A stretch of 30,752 bases of DNA. Source: HRBIN12 sp964447335. Its GTDB lineage: Bacteria > Actinomycetota > UBA4738 > HRBIN12. Position 1 is the stretch's first letter, and every line of letters starts with the position of its first letter. Below, piece after piece: positions 19,532 through 25,990 of this stretch. The position numbers were made by a program, and so were the translations under genes. Below the pieces are notes generated by a model that saw nothing but the letters and a program-made list of their open reading frames with translations, was not told the origin of the DNA and searched no databases. The DNA is taken from the NCBI GenBank assembly GCA_964447335.1, contig CAYUSA010000034.1, positions 1-30,752 on the forward strand. The letters run 5' to 3'.

Positions 19532-19553
19532 GGTCCGATGCTAAGGTCGGACC
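19532..19553 (+). promoter_or_regulatory. Inverted repeat holding the tRNA -10 box
   Basis: GGTCCGA (19532-19538) and TCGGACC (19547-19553) are exact reverse complements, loop 8 bases. A TAAGGT -10 candidate (19542-19547) lies in the loop, just before the tRNA at 19556. GGACC/GGTCC also occurs at 19526-19535. Confidence 0.35.
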
Positions 19554-19555
19554 GC

Positions 19556-19629
19556 GGGGCGGTAGCTCAGTCGGTCAGAGCAGCGGACTCATAATCCGCC
19601 GGTCGCAGGTTCGAGGCCTGCCCGCCCCA
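19556..19629 (+). tRNA. tRNA with CAT anticodon (elongator Met likely)
   Basis: 74 bases fold as a cloverleaf. Acceptor arms GGGGCGG and CCGCCCC pair exactly; the anticodon stem GCGGA closes the loop CTCATAA with anticodon CAT (19590-19592); the T-arm is GCAGG-TTCGAGG-CCTGC. The first acceptor pair is a normal G-C, so this is not initiator tRNA-fMet. Elongator Met is most likely; tRNA-Ile2 with lysidine-modified CAT cannot be excluded by eye. Confidence 0.9.
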
Positions 19630-19682
19630 CCTTCCGGCAGATGGTCGAACGTGGGTCGTGCCGGGCGGCTCCCGGCGCGGCC

Positions 19683-21203
19683 TCAGAACTCCGTGTCGGC
19701 CGGTCCGGTCTCGGTGGCGGCGGTGGCAGTGCACACGTTGGCCGCCACGTCGTACGGGGTGGCCAACGGGGTCCAGGTCATCGTGCCGTTGGCGTTCACG
19801 GTCTTCACGGCGCCGTCGGGCGTGCCGAGGGTCACGGTGATGACCGAGCCGCTCATGACCATCGTCGAACCGGAGAAGGTCACGTCCGTGCTCGTGTAGT
19901 TCTTCCCGAGGTCGACGGACCCGAGCGGCAGCTGGGTGACGTTCGCGGCGTCCCAGATCTCCGCGCCATCGCTGCCGCCCTGGTTCACGAGGCGGAAGGT
20001 CACGGTGGTGGCCACGCCGTCCCAGCCCGCGAGGATCGAGCCGGGCTCGATGGCCTCGGAGAACGTCAGGGTGATCGTGTCGCCGGTCTCAGCGCGACCG
20101 ACGGTGCCACCGGAGGCGTTCGCGGTCTGGACATCGGCCGCGGAGGGCGCCGTGTTGTCGACGGTGACGGAGAAGCCGGGCTGCTGAAGCATGTTCCCGG
20201 CGACGTCCTGCGCGCGGACCGAGAAGGTGCGCGGCCCTTCGGGGATCGGGTTGTTCGCGGTCATGGAGGCGCTGCGGTAGTTGTAGGCGACGCCACCCAC
20301 GGTCCACGACCCGGCCGACAGGACGACAGCCGTCTCGCCGGGGGTCAGCGTGCTCACGTCGGCGGTGACCGAGGCCACGCCGGTCGACGGGTCGCCCGGG
20401 TCGGCGACGCTCGCGTAGACGTAGTAGGTCCCCCCCTGCTTCACGAAGCCGGGGGTCCCGCCCTGCGTCTTGCCGACCACGGCGGCCGAGATCGTGGGCG
20501 CCGTCCCGTCGGACACGGACACGCCCGCGGCGGCCACGGTGCCGAGCGAACCCACCGCGTACACGGTGTGCGACCCGATCGAGGTGCCCCCAGGCAGCGT
20601 CACCGAGACCGAGGCCGCACCGTCGCCGGGCACGGGGTCGGGGGTGATGCTGCCGGACAGCACCGGACCGGTCCCGGGGTCGTCCAGCCGGAACATGACC
20701 GACTCGCCGGTCGCGAAGCCGGCGAGCCCGCCGGTGAGGACTGCAGGGAGGGACGTGACGCTCGGCGGGGCGAGCGTGAGGTTCGGCGCCGCGATCGAGA
20801 CCGTTGCGCTCGGTGGGCCCTCGAGGCCGGTCCAGGGGCCGTGCGTCGGCGTGAGCGTGTACGTCCACTGCCCGGCCGGCACGTTCGCCTCGACGCAGGT
20901 GGTGGTCGTGACGGTTCCGTCGCAGGAAGCGAGGATCGTCTGCGGCGTGCCCGAGATCGCGTCGTACCGCCGCACCGTGTAGCCGGCGACGGCCTGTCCG
21001 CTCGTGAACACGCTCGGCGGCCAGGACACCGTGACGTCGCGGCCCGAGACCGAGACCGCCGGCGCCGCGACCCCGGGCATGACGTCCGCTCGAGCCGATC
21101 CGGTGCCGGTCGCGCTCGCGCTCCACTGCGCCAGCGCAACGCCGGGCATGCCCACGACGAGCACGGCGATCGCGAGCGCGAGCAGCGGCCGCTGGCGTCT
21201 CAC
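19683..21203 (-). CDS. Large exported Ig/Fn3-like protein with SipW-type N-terminus
   Basis: 506 residues from the GTG at 21203, which overlaps the stop of the gene upstream (GTGA). I reject the longer frame to 21254 because the basic-hydrophobic signal peptide starts at this GTG. After the signal (about 1-26) the mature end begins Trp-Ser-Ala-Ser-Ala-Thr-Gly-Thr-Gly-Ser, like the site motif of proteins cut by SipW-type signal peptidases. The rest is beta-sandwich repeats rich in Thr, Ser, Val and Gly: a fibronectin-III-like part (about 40-120) and several Ig-like parts, one with Asp-Asn-Thr-Ala-Pro-Ser and one with Leu-Thr-Phe-Ser-Glu-Ala-Ile. No LPXTG sorting signal or C-terminal anchor is seen. 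Probably a secreted or fibre-associated surface protein; function unknown. Confidence 0.8.
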   Translation of the reverse strand: MRRQRPLLALAIAVLVVGMPGVALAQWSASATGTGSARADVMPGVAAPAVSVSGRDVTVSWPPSVFTSGQAVAGYTVRRYDAISGTPQTILASCDGTVTTTTCVEANVPAGQWTYTLTPTHGPWTGLEGPPSATVSIAAPNLTLAPPSVTSLPAVLTGGLAGFATGESVMFRLDDPGTGPVLSGSITPDPVPGDGAASVSVTLPGGTSIGSHTVYAVGSLGTVAAAGVSVSDGTAPTISAAVVGKTQGGTPGFVKQGGTYYVYASVADPGDPSTGVASVTADVSTLTPGETAVVLSAGSWTVGGVAYNYRSASMTANNPIPEGPRTFSVRAQDVAGNMLQQPGFSVTVDNTAPSAADVQTANASGGTVGRAETGDTITLTFSEAIEPGSILAGWDGVATTVTFRLVNQGGSDGAEIWDAANVTQLPLGSVDLGKNYTSTDVTFSGSTMVMSGSVITVTLGTPDGAVKTVNANGTMTWTPLATPYDVAANVCTATAATETGPADTEF

Positions 21204-21652
21204 GCCGCAACCCCCCGCCCCGAGTACGCGAGAGGGAACCGAGCGCCCTGGCACGCATCCGGTGCCTGCTCGGACATCCGGACGCGCACCTGGACGCGCA
21301 TCTTGCCGTGCGCGGGCACGCGCAGTGCGCCGCGGAACCGCCGCACGTGGAGGTTCTGGCTCGCACAGCCCGGCGCCGCGTCACCGACCGTGGTTCGGAT
21401 GCGGGTGAGGACGATGGCCGACGAGCCGGAGTTGCGGACGCGGATGCGCAGGGTGCCCACGTACCCGGGGTACAGATGCTTGATGTGGCCTTGGAGCGTC
21501 AGTCGGTCCCGCGGGGACGTGGTCAGGGTGGTCCACGACCGCTCTCGGGGGGTTGAGGCGACGGCGGCCGACGCCAGGACGGCGAGCGCGACGAGCGCAG
21601 CCGCGATCCCGGCTGCGGTTCGTCCTGCTCGTCGTTCCGTCCGCGGCTCCAT
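21200..21652 (-). CDS. Small exported protein, paralogue of the first cluster protein
   Basis: 150 residues. A basic N-terminus and an Ala/Leu/Val signal (about 12-33) precede a basic mature domain. Its core matches the gene upstream in the cluster: LYPG at 60-63, an Asn and a Thr-Arg/Thr-Gly turn, Cys96, and a Cys-Gln-Gly-Ala motif with Cys134. The spacings (36 and 38 residues) are close to those in the paralogue (40 and 41), so the two domains are homologous, probably with one disulfide. The mature domain is very Arg-rich, unlike its partner. The stop overlaps the start of the large Ig-like gene. It lacks the Trp-Thr-Ala-Thr-Gly motif after the signal peptide. Confidence 0.78.
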   Translation of the reverse strand: MEPRTERRAGRTAAGIAAALVALAVLASAAVASTPRERSWTTLTTSPRDRLTLQGHIKHLYPGYVGTLRIRVRNSGSSAIVLTRIRTTVGDAAPGCASQNLHVRRFRGALRVPAHGKMRVQVRVRMSEQAPDACQGARFPLAYSGRGVAA

Positions 21653-21671
21653 GGTGTGTCACGCAGCGGAA

Positions 21672-21692
21672 GGCGGAGCCGTTGGCTCCGCC
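21672..21692 (-). terminator. 9-bp perfect hairpin between the first and second cluster genes
   Basis: GGCGGAGCC (21672-21680) and GGCTCCGCC (21684-21692) are exact complements around a 3-base loop. There is no T-run. It lies in the 63-base gap and could be a partial terminator or an RNA end-stabiliser that raises the first gene above the other two. Confidence 0.45.
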
Positions 21693-21715
21693 CTCCGGTC
21701 CGCGTGCTGCCTCCT

Positions 21716-22207
21716 CTACGGGACGTTGCTCGCGCCGGTCAGGGACACGGGGATGGTGAACGTCGCTCCCTGACAGGAATCGTTCGCCCCGCCGCCCATG
21801 TTCACCGCGCCGGCGAGCGTGAAGGGCGCGGACGTTCCGGCACCGACGTCGAGCGTGAGGCCCGACTGGTCGGTGAACGTCAACGATCCCACGTTGCAGG
21901 CGGCGTGGGCGCCGTCGACGGTGATCGCACCGTTCCCGGCGACGCCCGTGACGCGCACCGGGTAGGCGTTCGGGTTGTCGATCTCGAGCTCGACGTTGCC
22001 GTTCGCGCCCGGGTACAGGGTCGCCGCGGTGGTCGCGGAGACGTCGACCGTCGTCAGGGGCTGTGCGGTCGTTGCCTTCGCGTACCCGGAGCCGGTGCCG
22101 GTCGCGGTCCACGCCGCGAACGCGATGCCGGCCGCGAACACCATGCCGGCGAGCACGGCGACGACCGTGCCCTTCCTCGAGAGCCTCCCTCTCCTGCTGC
22201 GAGCCAT
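21716..22207 (-). CDS. Exported SipW-type protein, likely major cluster subunit
   Basis: 163 residues from the ATG at 22207, with a strong ribosome site (AGGAGGT) 7 bases upstream. The Arg/Lys-rich N-terminus and hydrophobic segment (about 13-31) form the signal peptide. The mature part starts near Ala-Ala-Trp-Thr-Ala-Thr-Gly-Thr-Gly-Ser (31-40), the site motif of SipW-dependent exported proteins such as TasA and camelysin. The core has LYPG (64-67), Asn-Pro-Asn-Ala-Tyr-Pro-Val (78-84), Cys104 and a Cys-Gln-Gly-Ala motif with Cys145. It is first in the three-gene cluster, behind a sigma28-like promoter. Related proteins are secreted fibre or matrix components; the role here is inferred. No SipW-type peptidase gene is in the window. 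Confidence 0.82.
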   Translation of the reverse strand: MARSRRGRLSRKGTVVAVLAGMVFAAGIAFAAWTATGTGSGYAKATTAQPLTTVDVSATTAATLYPGANGNVELEIDNPNAYPVRVTGVAGNGAITVDGAHAACNVGSLTFTDQSGLTLDVGAGTSAPFTLAGAVNMGGGANDSCQGATFTIPVSLTGASNVP

Positions 22208-22274
22208 CGTCGATACCTCCTCGTACGGGCCCGCCGGACCCGTTGCCCGGCTTGTTCGAGCCTTCTGGGGAAGG

Positions 22275-22301
22275 TATCGGCCGGATGGGGGATAGCTTGA
22301 G
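22275..22301 (-). promoter_or_regulatory. Sigma28 (FliA/WhiG)-like promoter for the exported cluster
   Basis: On the minus strand CTCAAG (22301-22296) and GCCGATA (22281-22275) are separated by 14 bases. Written as TCAA-N15-GCCGATAC, this matches the family pattern TAAA-N15-GCCGATAA at nearly every key base. The predicted start is about 60 bases before the ATG at 22207. Confidence 0.6.
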
Positions 22302-22350
22302 TAGAAAGCCGAAAATCCGTTGCGGGGAGTCCGAGGCTCCGCGAGAGCCG

Positions 22351-23118
22351 TCAGAGGGGCGAGATGAGGTCGCCGACGCGGACCACCCCGGGCTCCTCGA
22401 CCGAGGCATACACCCCGAAGAGCAGCTCGCCGTCGTCCGAGACGCCGCGGTAGCGTTCGATGACCGAGAGCGTCGGGAGGTCGCGCTCGCCGCTCGAGGG
22501 GTCCTGGGTCGTCACGACGCAGCGGGGGACGGGCTCGCCGGCGAGCAGGAGCGCCTCGCCGACGCGGACGCGGCGGCCTGCCCACGTGTCCTCCTCGTGC
22601 GGGGCCAGCCCATCGAGCTCGATCGTCATGCGGAAGCGGCGGGGGTCAAGTGGGCCGTCGGCCCCGCCCGCCCGGCCGAGCTCCTCGACCGAGGCGAGCG
22701 AGACAAGCGTGATCGGGCGGACGTCGTTGCCGTCGCCGTGGCGCTCCACGCGCGCCAGGCGCAGGTTGCGGCCCGCGTAGCGCGAGAGGTGCTGGGTCCA
22801 CGGTCCCTCGACGATCCGACCCTGGACCGGCCGGCCCCAGAAGTTGACCTCGAACGGCTCACCGCCGGGCGCGCCCGGGGCGTCGATCTCGACGCCGTTC
22901 GGGAAGCAGATGCGCAGCACGTCGGTCTCGCGGTCGTGGTCCGCTCGGATCCGCACGAGCGGACCGAGCTTGGAGCCACCGAAGAGCTTGCCGTCACCGT
23001 CCAGGAAGAAGAAGTCGCGGTTGCCGACCGCGCCCCAGCGCTCGATCCGGATGTGGTCCGGGTGGTGGAGGGCGGTGGACTTCACCGGGGTGACGTTGAA
23101 GCGCGCTACGGTCGCCAT
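22351..23118 (-). CDS. MOSC-domain protein
   Basis: 255 residues from the ATG at 23118. A GTG at 23130 is in frame but overlaps the likely -10 box (TACCGT). The N-terminal part has the MOSC_N-like Val-Lys-Ser (12-14) and Arg-Asp-Phe-Phe-Phe. The MOSC core has Arg-Arg-Phe-Arg (160-163) and the conserved Cys200 in Val-Pro-Arg-Cys-Val-Val-Thr-Thr, which in relatives binds the molybdenum cofactor or carries sulfur. Relatives include mARC-type reductases, YiiM and the MOCOS C-terminus. No molybdopterin synthesis gene is nearby, so the substrate is open. It is divergent to the nitrobindin gene and lies upstream of the exported cluster on the same strand, separated from it by 143 bases that hold the sigma28-like promoter. 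Confidence 0.88.
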   Translation of the reverse strand: MATVARFNVTPVKSTALHHPDHIRIERWGAVGNRDFFFLDGDGKLFGGSKLGPLVRIRADHDRETDVLRICFPNGVEIDAPGAPGGEPFEVNFWGRPVQGRIVEGPWTQHLSRYAGRNLRLARVERHGDGNDVRPITLVSLASVEELGRAGGADGPLDPRRFRMTIELDGLAPHEEDTWAGRRVRVGEALLLAGEPVPRCVVTTQDPSSGERDLPTLSVIERYRGVSDDGELLFGVYASVEEPGVVRVGDLISPL

Positions 23119-23128
23119 CGTGGGGCTC

Positions 23129-23134
23129 ACGGTA
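23129..23134 (-). promoter_or_regulatory. -10 box TACCGT for the MOSC gene
   Basis: On the minus strand TACCGT ends 10 bases before the ATG at 23118, giving an almost leaderless transcript. Confidence 0.4.
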
Positions 23135-23169
23135 GCAGCGGGTCAGGCGTCCGCGGCGGACGCCCGTGG

Positions 23170-23175
23170 TAGCGT
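23170..23175 (+). promoter_or_regulatory. -10 box TAGCGT, leaderless promoter of the nitrobindin-ATPase operon
   Basis: TAGCGT ends 6 bases before the ATG at 23182, the classic leaderless spacing. It is divergent to the MOSC promoter about 36 bases away, so the two could share regulation. Confidence 0.45.
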
Positions 23176-23181
23176 CGAGGC

Positions 23182-23652
23182 ATGGAACCGGCGCTGCATC
23201 CGGACTGCGAGCCGCTCGCGTTCCTGCTCGGGACCTGGCGCGGCGAGGGCGAGGGCGAGTGGCCCCGCGGCGAGCCGTTCCGCTACCGCGAGGAGATGGT
23301 CTTCGAGCACGTTGGCGACCCCTTCTTGATGTACTCGCAGCGGAGCTGGATGATCGCGGACGGCTCACCGCTCCACTTCGAGCGAGGGTTCTTCCGCCCG
23401 GCGGGCGCCGGTCGCGTCGAGGTCGTGCTGTCCCATGCGCTCGGCGTCGCCGAGGTCGCCGAGGGCACCCTGGAGGGCACCTGCATCGACGTCGCCTCGA
23501 AGGACGTCACGGTGACCGCGACGGGTGCGCCCGTGACGGCCCTGCGTCGACGGATCGACGTCCGCGAGGAGCGCCTCTCGTACGAGCTCCACATGGCGAT
23601 GCCCGAGCTCGCGAGCATGCGCCACCTCGCCGCGGAGCTCCGGCGCGTCTGA
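23182..23652 (+). CDS. Nitrobindin-like heme-binding beta-barrel protein
   Basis: 156 residues, near the usual length of about 160. The N-terminal Gly-Thr-Trp-Arg-Gly-Glu-Gly (17-23) is the nitrobindin (DUF1794/THAP4-like) signature. It is followed by Glu-Glu-Met-Val-Phe-Glu-His, Pro-Phe-Leu-Met-Tyr and Pro-Leu-His-Phe-Glu-Arg-Gly-Phe, all typical. His148 near the C-terminus (Met-Arg-His-Leu-Ala-Ala) fits the axial heme ligand. Nitrobindins are cytosolic ferric-heme proteins that bind NO and isomerise peroxynitrite to nitrate. The stop lies 7 bases before the P-type ATPase-hemerythrin gene, so the two are very likely one operon. Confidence 0.88.
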   Translation: MEPALHPDCEPLAFLLGTWRGEGEGEWPRGEPFRYREEMVFEHVGDPFLMYSQRSWMIADGSPLHFERGFFRPAGAGRVEVVLSHALGVAEVAEGTLEGTCIDVASKDVTVTATGAPVTALRRRIDVREERLSYELHMAMPELASMRHLAAELRRV

Positions 23653-23659
23653 GCTCGCC

Positions 23660-25990
23660 GTGGCCGCCGAACGTCCCCGCGCGCTGAACCCCGATACCGT
23701 GTTCCTCGCGGCGGCCGTGGTCGGCATCGCGACCGCTGGGGTCCTCGCGCTGGCCGACCTGCACGACGCCGTCCACGTTGCGCTCGTGGTGACGACGCTC
23801 GTCGGGCTCGTGCCCCTCACGATCCACACGGTCTCGACGCTCCGCCGCCGGGAGGCGGGGGTCGACCTCATCGCGCTCCTCGCGCTGGTCGGAGCGCTCG
23901 CGTTCGGCCAGTTCCTGGCCGGGGCCGTGATCGCACTCATGCTGACGAGCGGCCGTGCTCTCGAGGACTACGCCGACCGCCGGGCGCACAAGGAACTGTC
24001 CGCGCTGCTCGACCGCGCGCCGAGGCTCGCGCACCGGTACGTGGACGGGACGCTCGAGTCCGTGGGCGTCGAGGAGGTCCGCCCCGGGGACCTGCTCCTG
24101 GTGAAGACCGGCGAGGTCGTGCCGGTGGACGGGCTCCTCGGCTCGACGACGTGCGTCCTCGACGAGTCGGCGCTCACCGGCGAGGCCCGTCCGGTCGAGT
24201 GGGGCAGGGGCGACCAGGTCCGTAGCGGCGCCGTGAACGCCGGACCGGGATTCGACCTGCGCGCGGTGGCGACCTCGGCCGAGAGCACGTACGCGGGCAT
24301 CGTGCGCCTGGTCGAGGAGGCGGAGAAGCAGAAGGCGCCGTTCGTGCGGCTCGCCGACCGGTACGCGCTGTGGTTCATCCCGCTCACGCTCGTGGTCGCG
24401 GGGCTCGCGTGGGTGGTGTCGGGCGATCCGGTCCGCGCGCTCGCGGTGCTCGTCGTCGCGACGCCGTGCCCGATGATCCTCGCCGCGCCGATCGCGATCG
24501 TCGCCGGGATCTCACGCGCAGCGAGGCGCGGGATCATCGTGAAGGGCGGCGGCGCGCTCGAGGCCCTCGCGCGGGGCACGGTCCTGCTGTTCGACAAGAC
24601 CGGCACCCTGACCACCGGCACACCCGAGGTCGCCGACGTCGAGGTGTTCGGGGACCTCGACGCGCAGGACCTCCTGCGCCTCGCGGCCTCGCTCGACCAG
24701 GTCTCGCCGCACGTGCTCGCCGGGGCGATCGTGCGCGCTGCACGTCATCACGAGGTGGTCCTCACCTTCCCCGAGGACGTGCACGAGGAGCACGGGGCAG
24801 GCATCGAAGGCGTCGTCGAGGGCCGCTCGGTCGCGCTCGGCAAGACCGCGTGGGTGACGCGCGGCGCCGAGCTGCCGCAACGGGCTCGCGACGTGCGTCG
24901 GCGCTCGGCGCTCGAGGGCTCGAGCTGCGTCTTCGTCGCGGTCGATGGGGCGGTCGCGGGGGCGCTGATCCTCGACGACCCGATCCGCCCCGACACGCCG
25001 AGGGTGATCCGCACGCTCCGCCGCGCCGGGATCCGCCGCGTCGTGATGGTGACCGGCGACCACCCGGACGTCGCCGAGTCGGTGGGCATCTCCATCGGCG
25101 TGGACCGGATCATGTCCGAGCGCGACCCGGCGGACAAGGTCGACGCCGTCATCGCCGAACGCGAGTCCGGCGTCACGATCATGGTGGGTGACGGCGTGAA
25201 CGACGCGCCGGCGCTGGCCGCGGCCGACGTCGGTGTCGCGATGGGTGCCCGCGGCGCGACGGCGTCCTCGGAAGCCGCCGACGTCGTGCTGGTCGTGGAC
25301 CGGCTCGACCGCCTCGCCGAGGCGATGCGCGTCGCCCGCCGCTCTCGCGGCATCGCCGTGCAGAGCGTGCTGGTCGGCATGGGGCTCTCGCTCGGCGCGA
25401 TGCTCCTTGCCGCGTCCGGGTACCTGCGCCCCGTGGCGGGCGCGATCGTGCAGGAGGCGATCGACGTCGTCGTCATCTTGAACGCGCTGCGGGCGCTCAT
25501 CGGCGACCGCGCCACGCGACGGCGGACCGGCGCGGGCTCGGACGTGGGCGAGCGCTTCCGCGCCGAGCACAAGGAGTTCGTGCCGTGGCTCCAGCGGCTG
25601 CGGACCACGGCGGACCGGCTCGAGACCTACGAGCCGGTCCGGGCCCTCGAGGAGCTCGAGCAGATGCGGTGGTTCCTGCAGGAGCGCCTGGTCCGCCACG
25701 AGCAGGAGGAGGAGGCCGCGGTCTACCCGGTCGTCGCGAGGCTCATGGGCGGCGAGGACTCGATGGGCACGATGGAGCGAGCCCACATGGAGATCGAGCA
25801 CCTCACGCGCGTCTACGCGCACCTGCTCGAGGGACTGCCGGCCGAGGGCCCGACGGTCGAGGACCGTGTCGACCTTCGCCGCGTGATGTACGGGCTCCAC
25901 GCGATCTTGCGCCTGCACTTCGCGCAGGAGGAGGAGGCCTACTCCTGGATCGCCGCCGACCGCGTCTCTGAGGACGCGACGGTCGGCTAG
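23660..25990 (+). CDS. P1B-type ATPase fused to a C-terminal hemerythrin domain
   Basis: 776 residues. Membrane helices begin at about residue 14; there is no N-terminal HMA metal-binding domain. ATPase landmarks are the TGE loop (173-175), the transport-site Cys270 in Thr-Pro-Cys-Pro-Met, the phosphorylated Asp312 in DKTGT and GDGVND (510-515). The usual His-Pro of the nucleotide domain is His-Val (Ser-Pro-His-Val-Leu). From about 630 a hemerythrin-type four-helix bundle follows, with His637, His680, Glu684, His709, His714, His747, His753 and Glu757 placed to bind a di-iron centre. P1B pumps export metals; hemerythrins bind O2, NO or iron. The fusion, the nitrobindin neighbour and the TPCP site suggest iron or redox-linked metal export, but the ion is not determined. 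The stop overlaps the stop of the convergent kinase gene. Confidence 0.9.
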   Translation: MAAERPRALNPDTVFLAAAVVGIATAGVLALADLHDAVHVALVVTTLVGLVPLTIHTVSTLRRREAGVDLIALLALVGALAFGQFLAGAVIALMLTSGRALEDYADRRAHKELSALLDRAPRLAHRYVDGTLESVGVEEVRPGDLLLVKTGEVVPVDGLLGSTTCVLDESALTGEARPVEWGRGDQVRSGAVNAGPGFDLRAVATSAESTYAGIVRLVEEAEKQKAPFVRLADRYALWFIPLTLVVAGLAWVVSGDPVRALAVLVVATPCPMILAAPIAIVAGISRAARRGIIVKGGGALEALARGTVLLFDKTGTLTTGTPEVADVEVFGDLDAQDLLRLAASLDQVSPHVLAGAIVRAARHHEVVLTFPEDVHEEHGAGIEGVVEGRSVALGKTAWVTRGAELPQRARDVRRRSALEGSSCVFVAVDGAVAGALILDDPIRPDTPRVIRTLRRAGIRRVVMVTGDHPDVAESVGISIGVDRIMSERDPADKVDAVIAERESGVTIMVGDGVNDAPALAAADVGVAMGARGATASSEAADVVLVVDRLDRLAEAMRVARRSRGIAVQSVLVGMGLSLGAMLLAASGYLRPVAGAIVQEAIDVVVILNALRALIGDRATRRRTGAGSDVGERFRAEHKEFVPWLQRLRTTADRLETYEPVRALEELEQMRWFLQERLVRHEQEEEAAVYPVVARLMGGEDSMGTMERAHMEIEHLTRVYAHLLEGLPAEGPTVEDRVDLRRVMYGLHAILRLHFAQEEEAYSWIAADRVSEDATVG

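Noticed and set aside
17200..19629. Integrative element between the two tRNA genes
   Set aside because: No integrase, no repeat of a tRNA 3' end, and composition matches the neighbourhood.
23118..23130. GTG 23130 as start of the MOSC gene
   Set aside because: It overlaps the likely -10 box TACCGT; the ATG at 23118 begins the conserved N-terminus.
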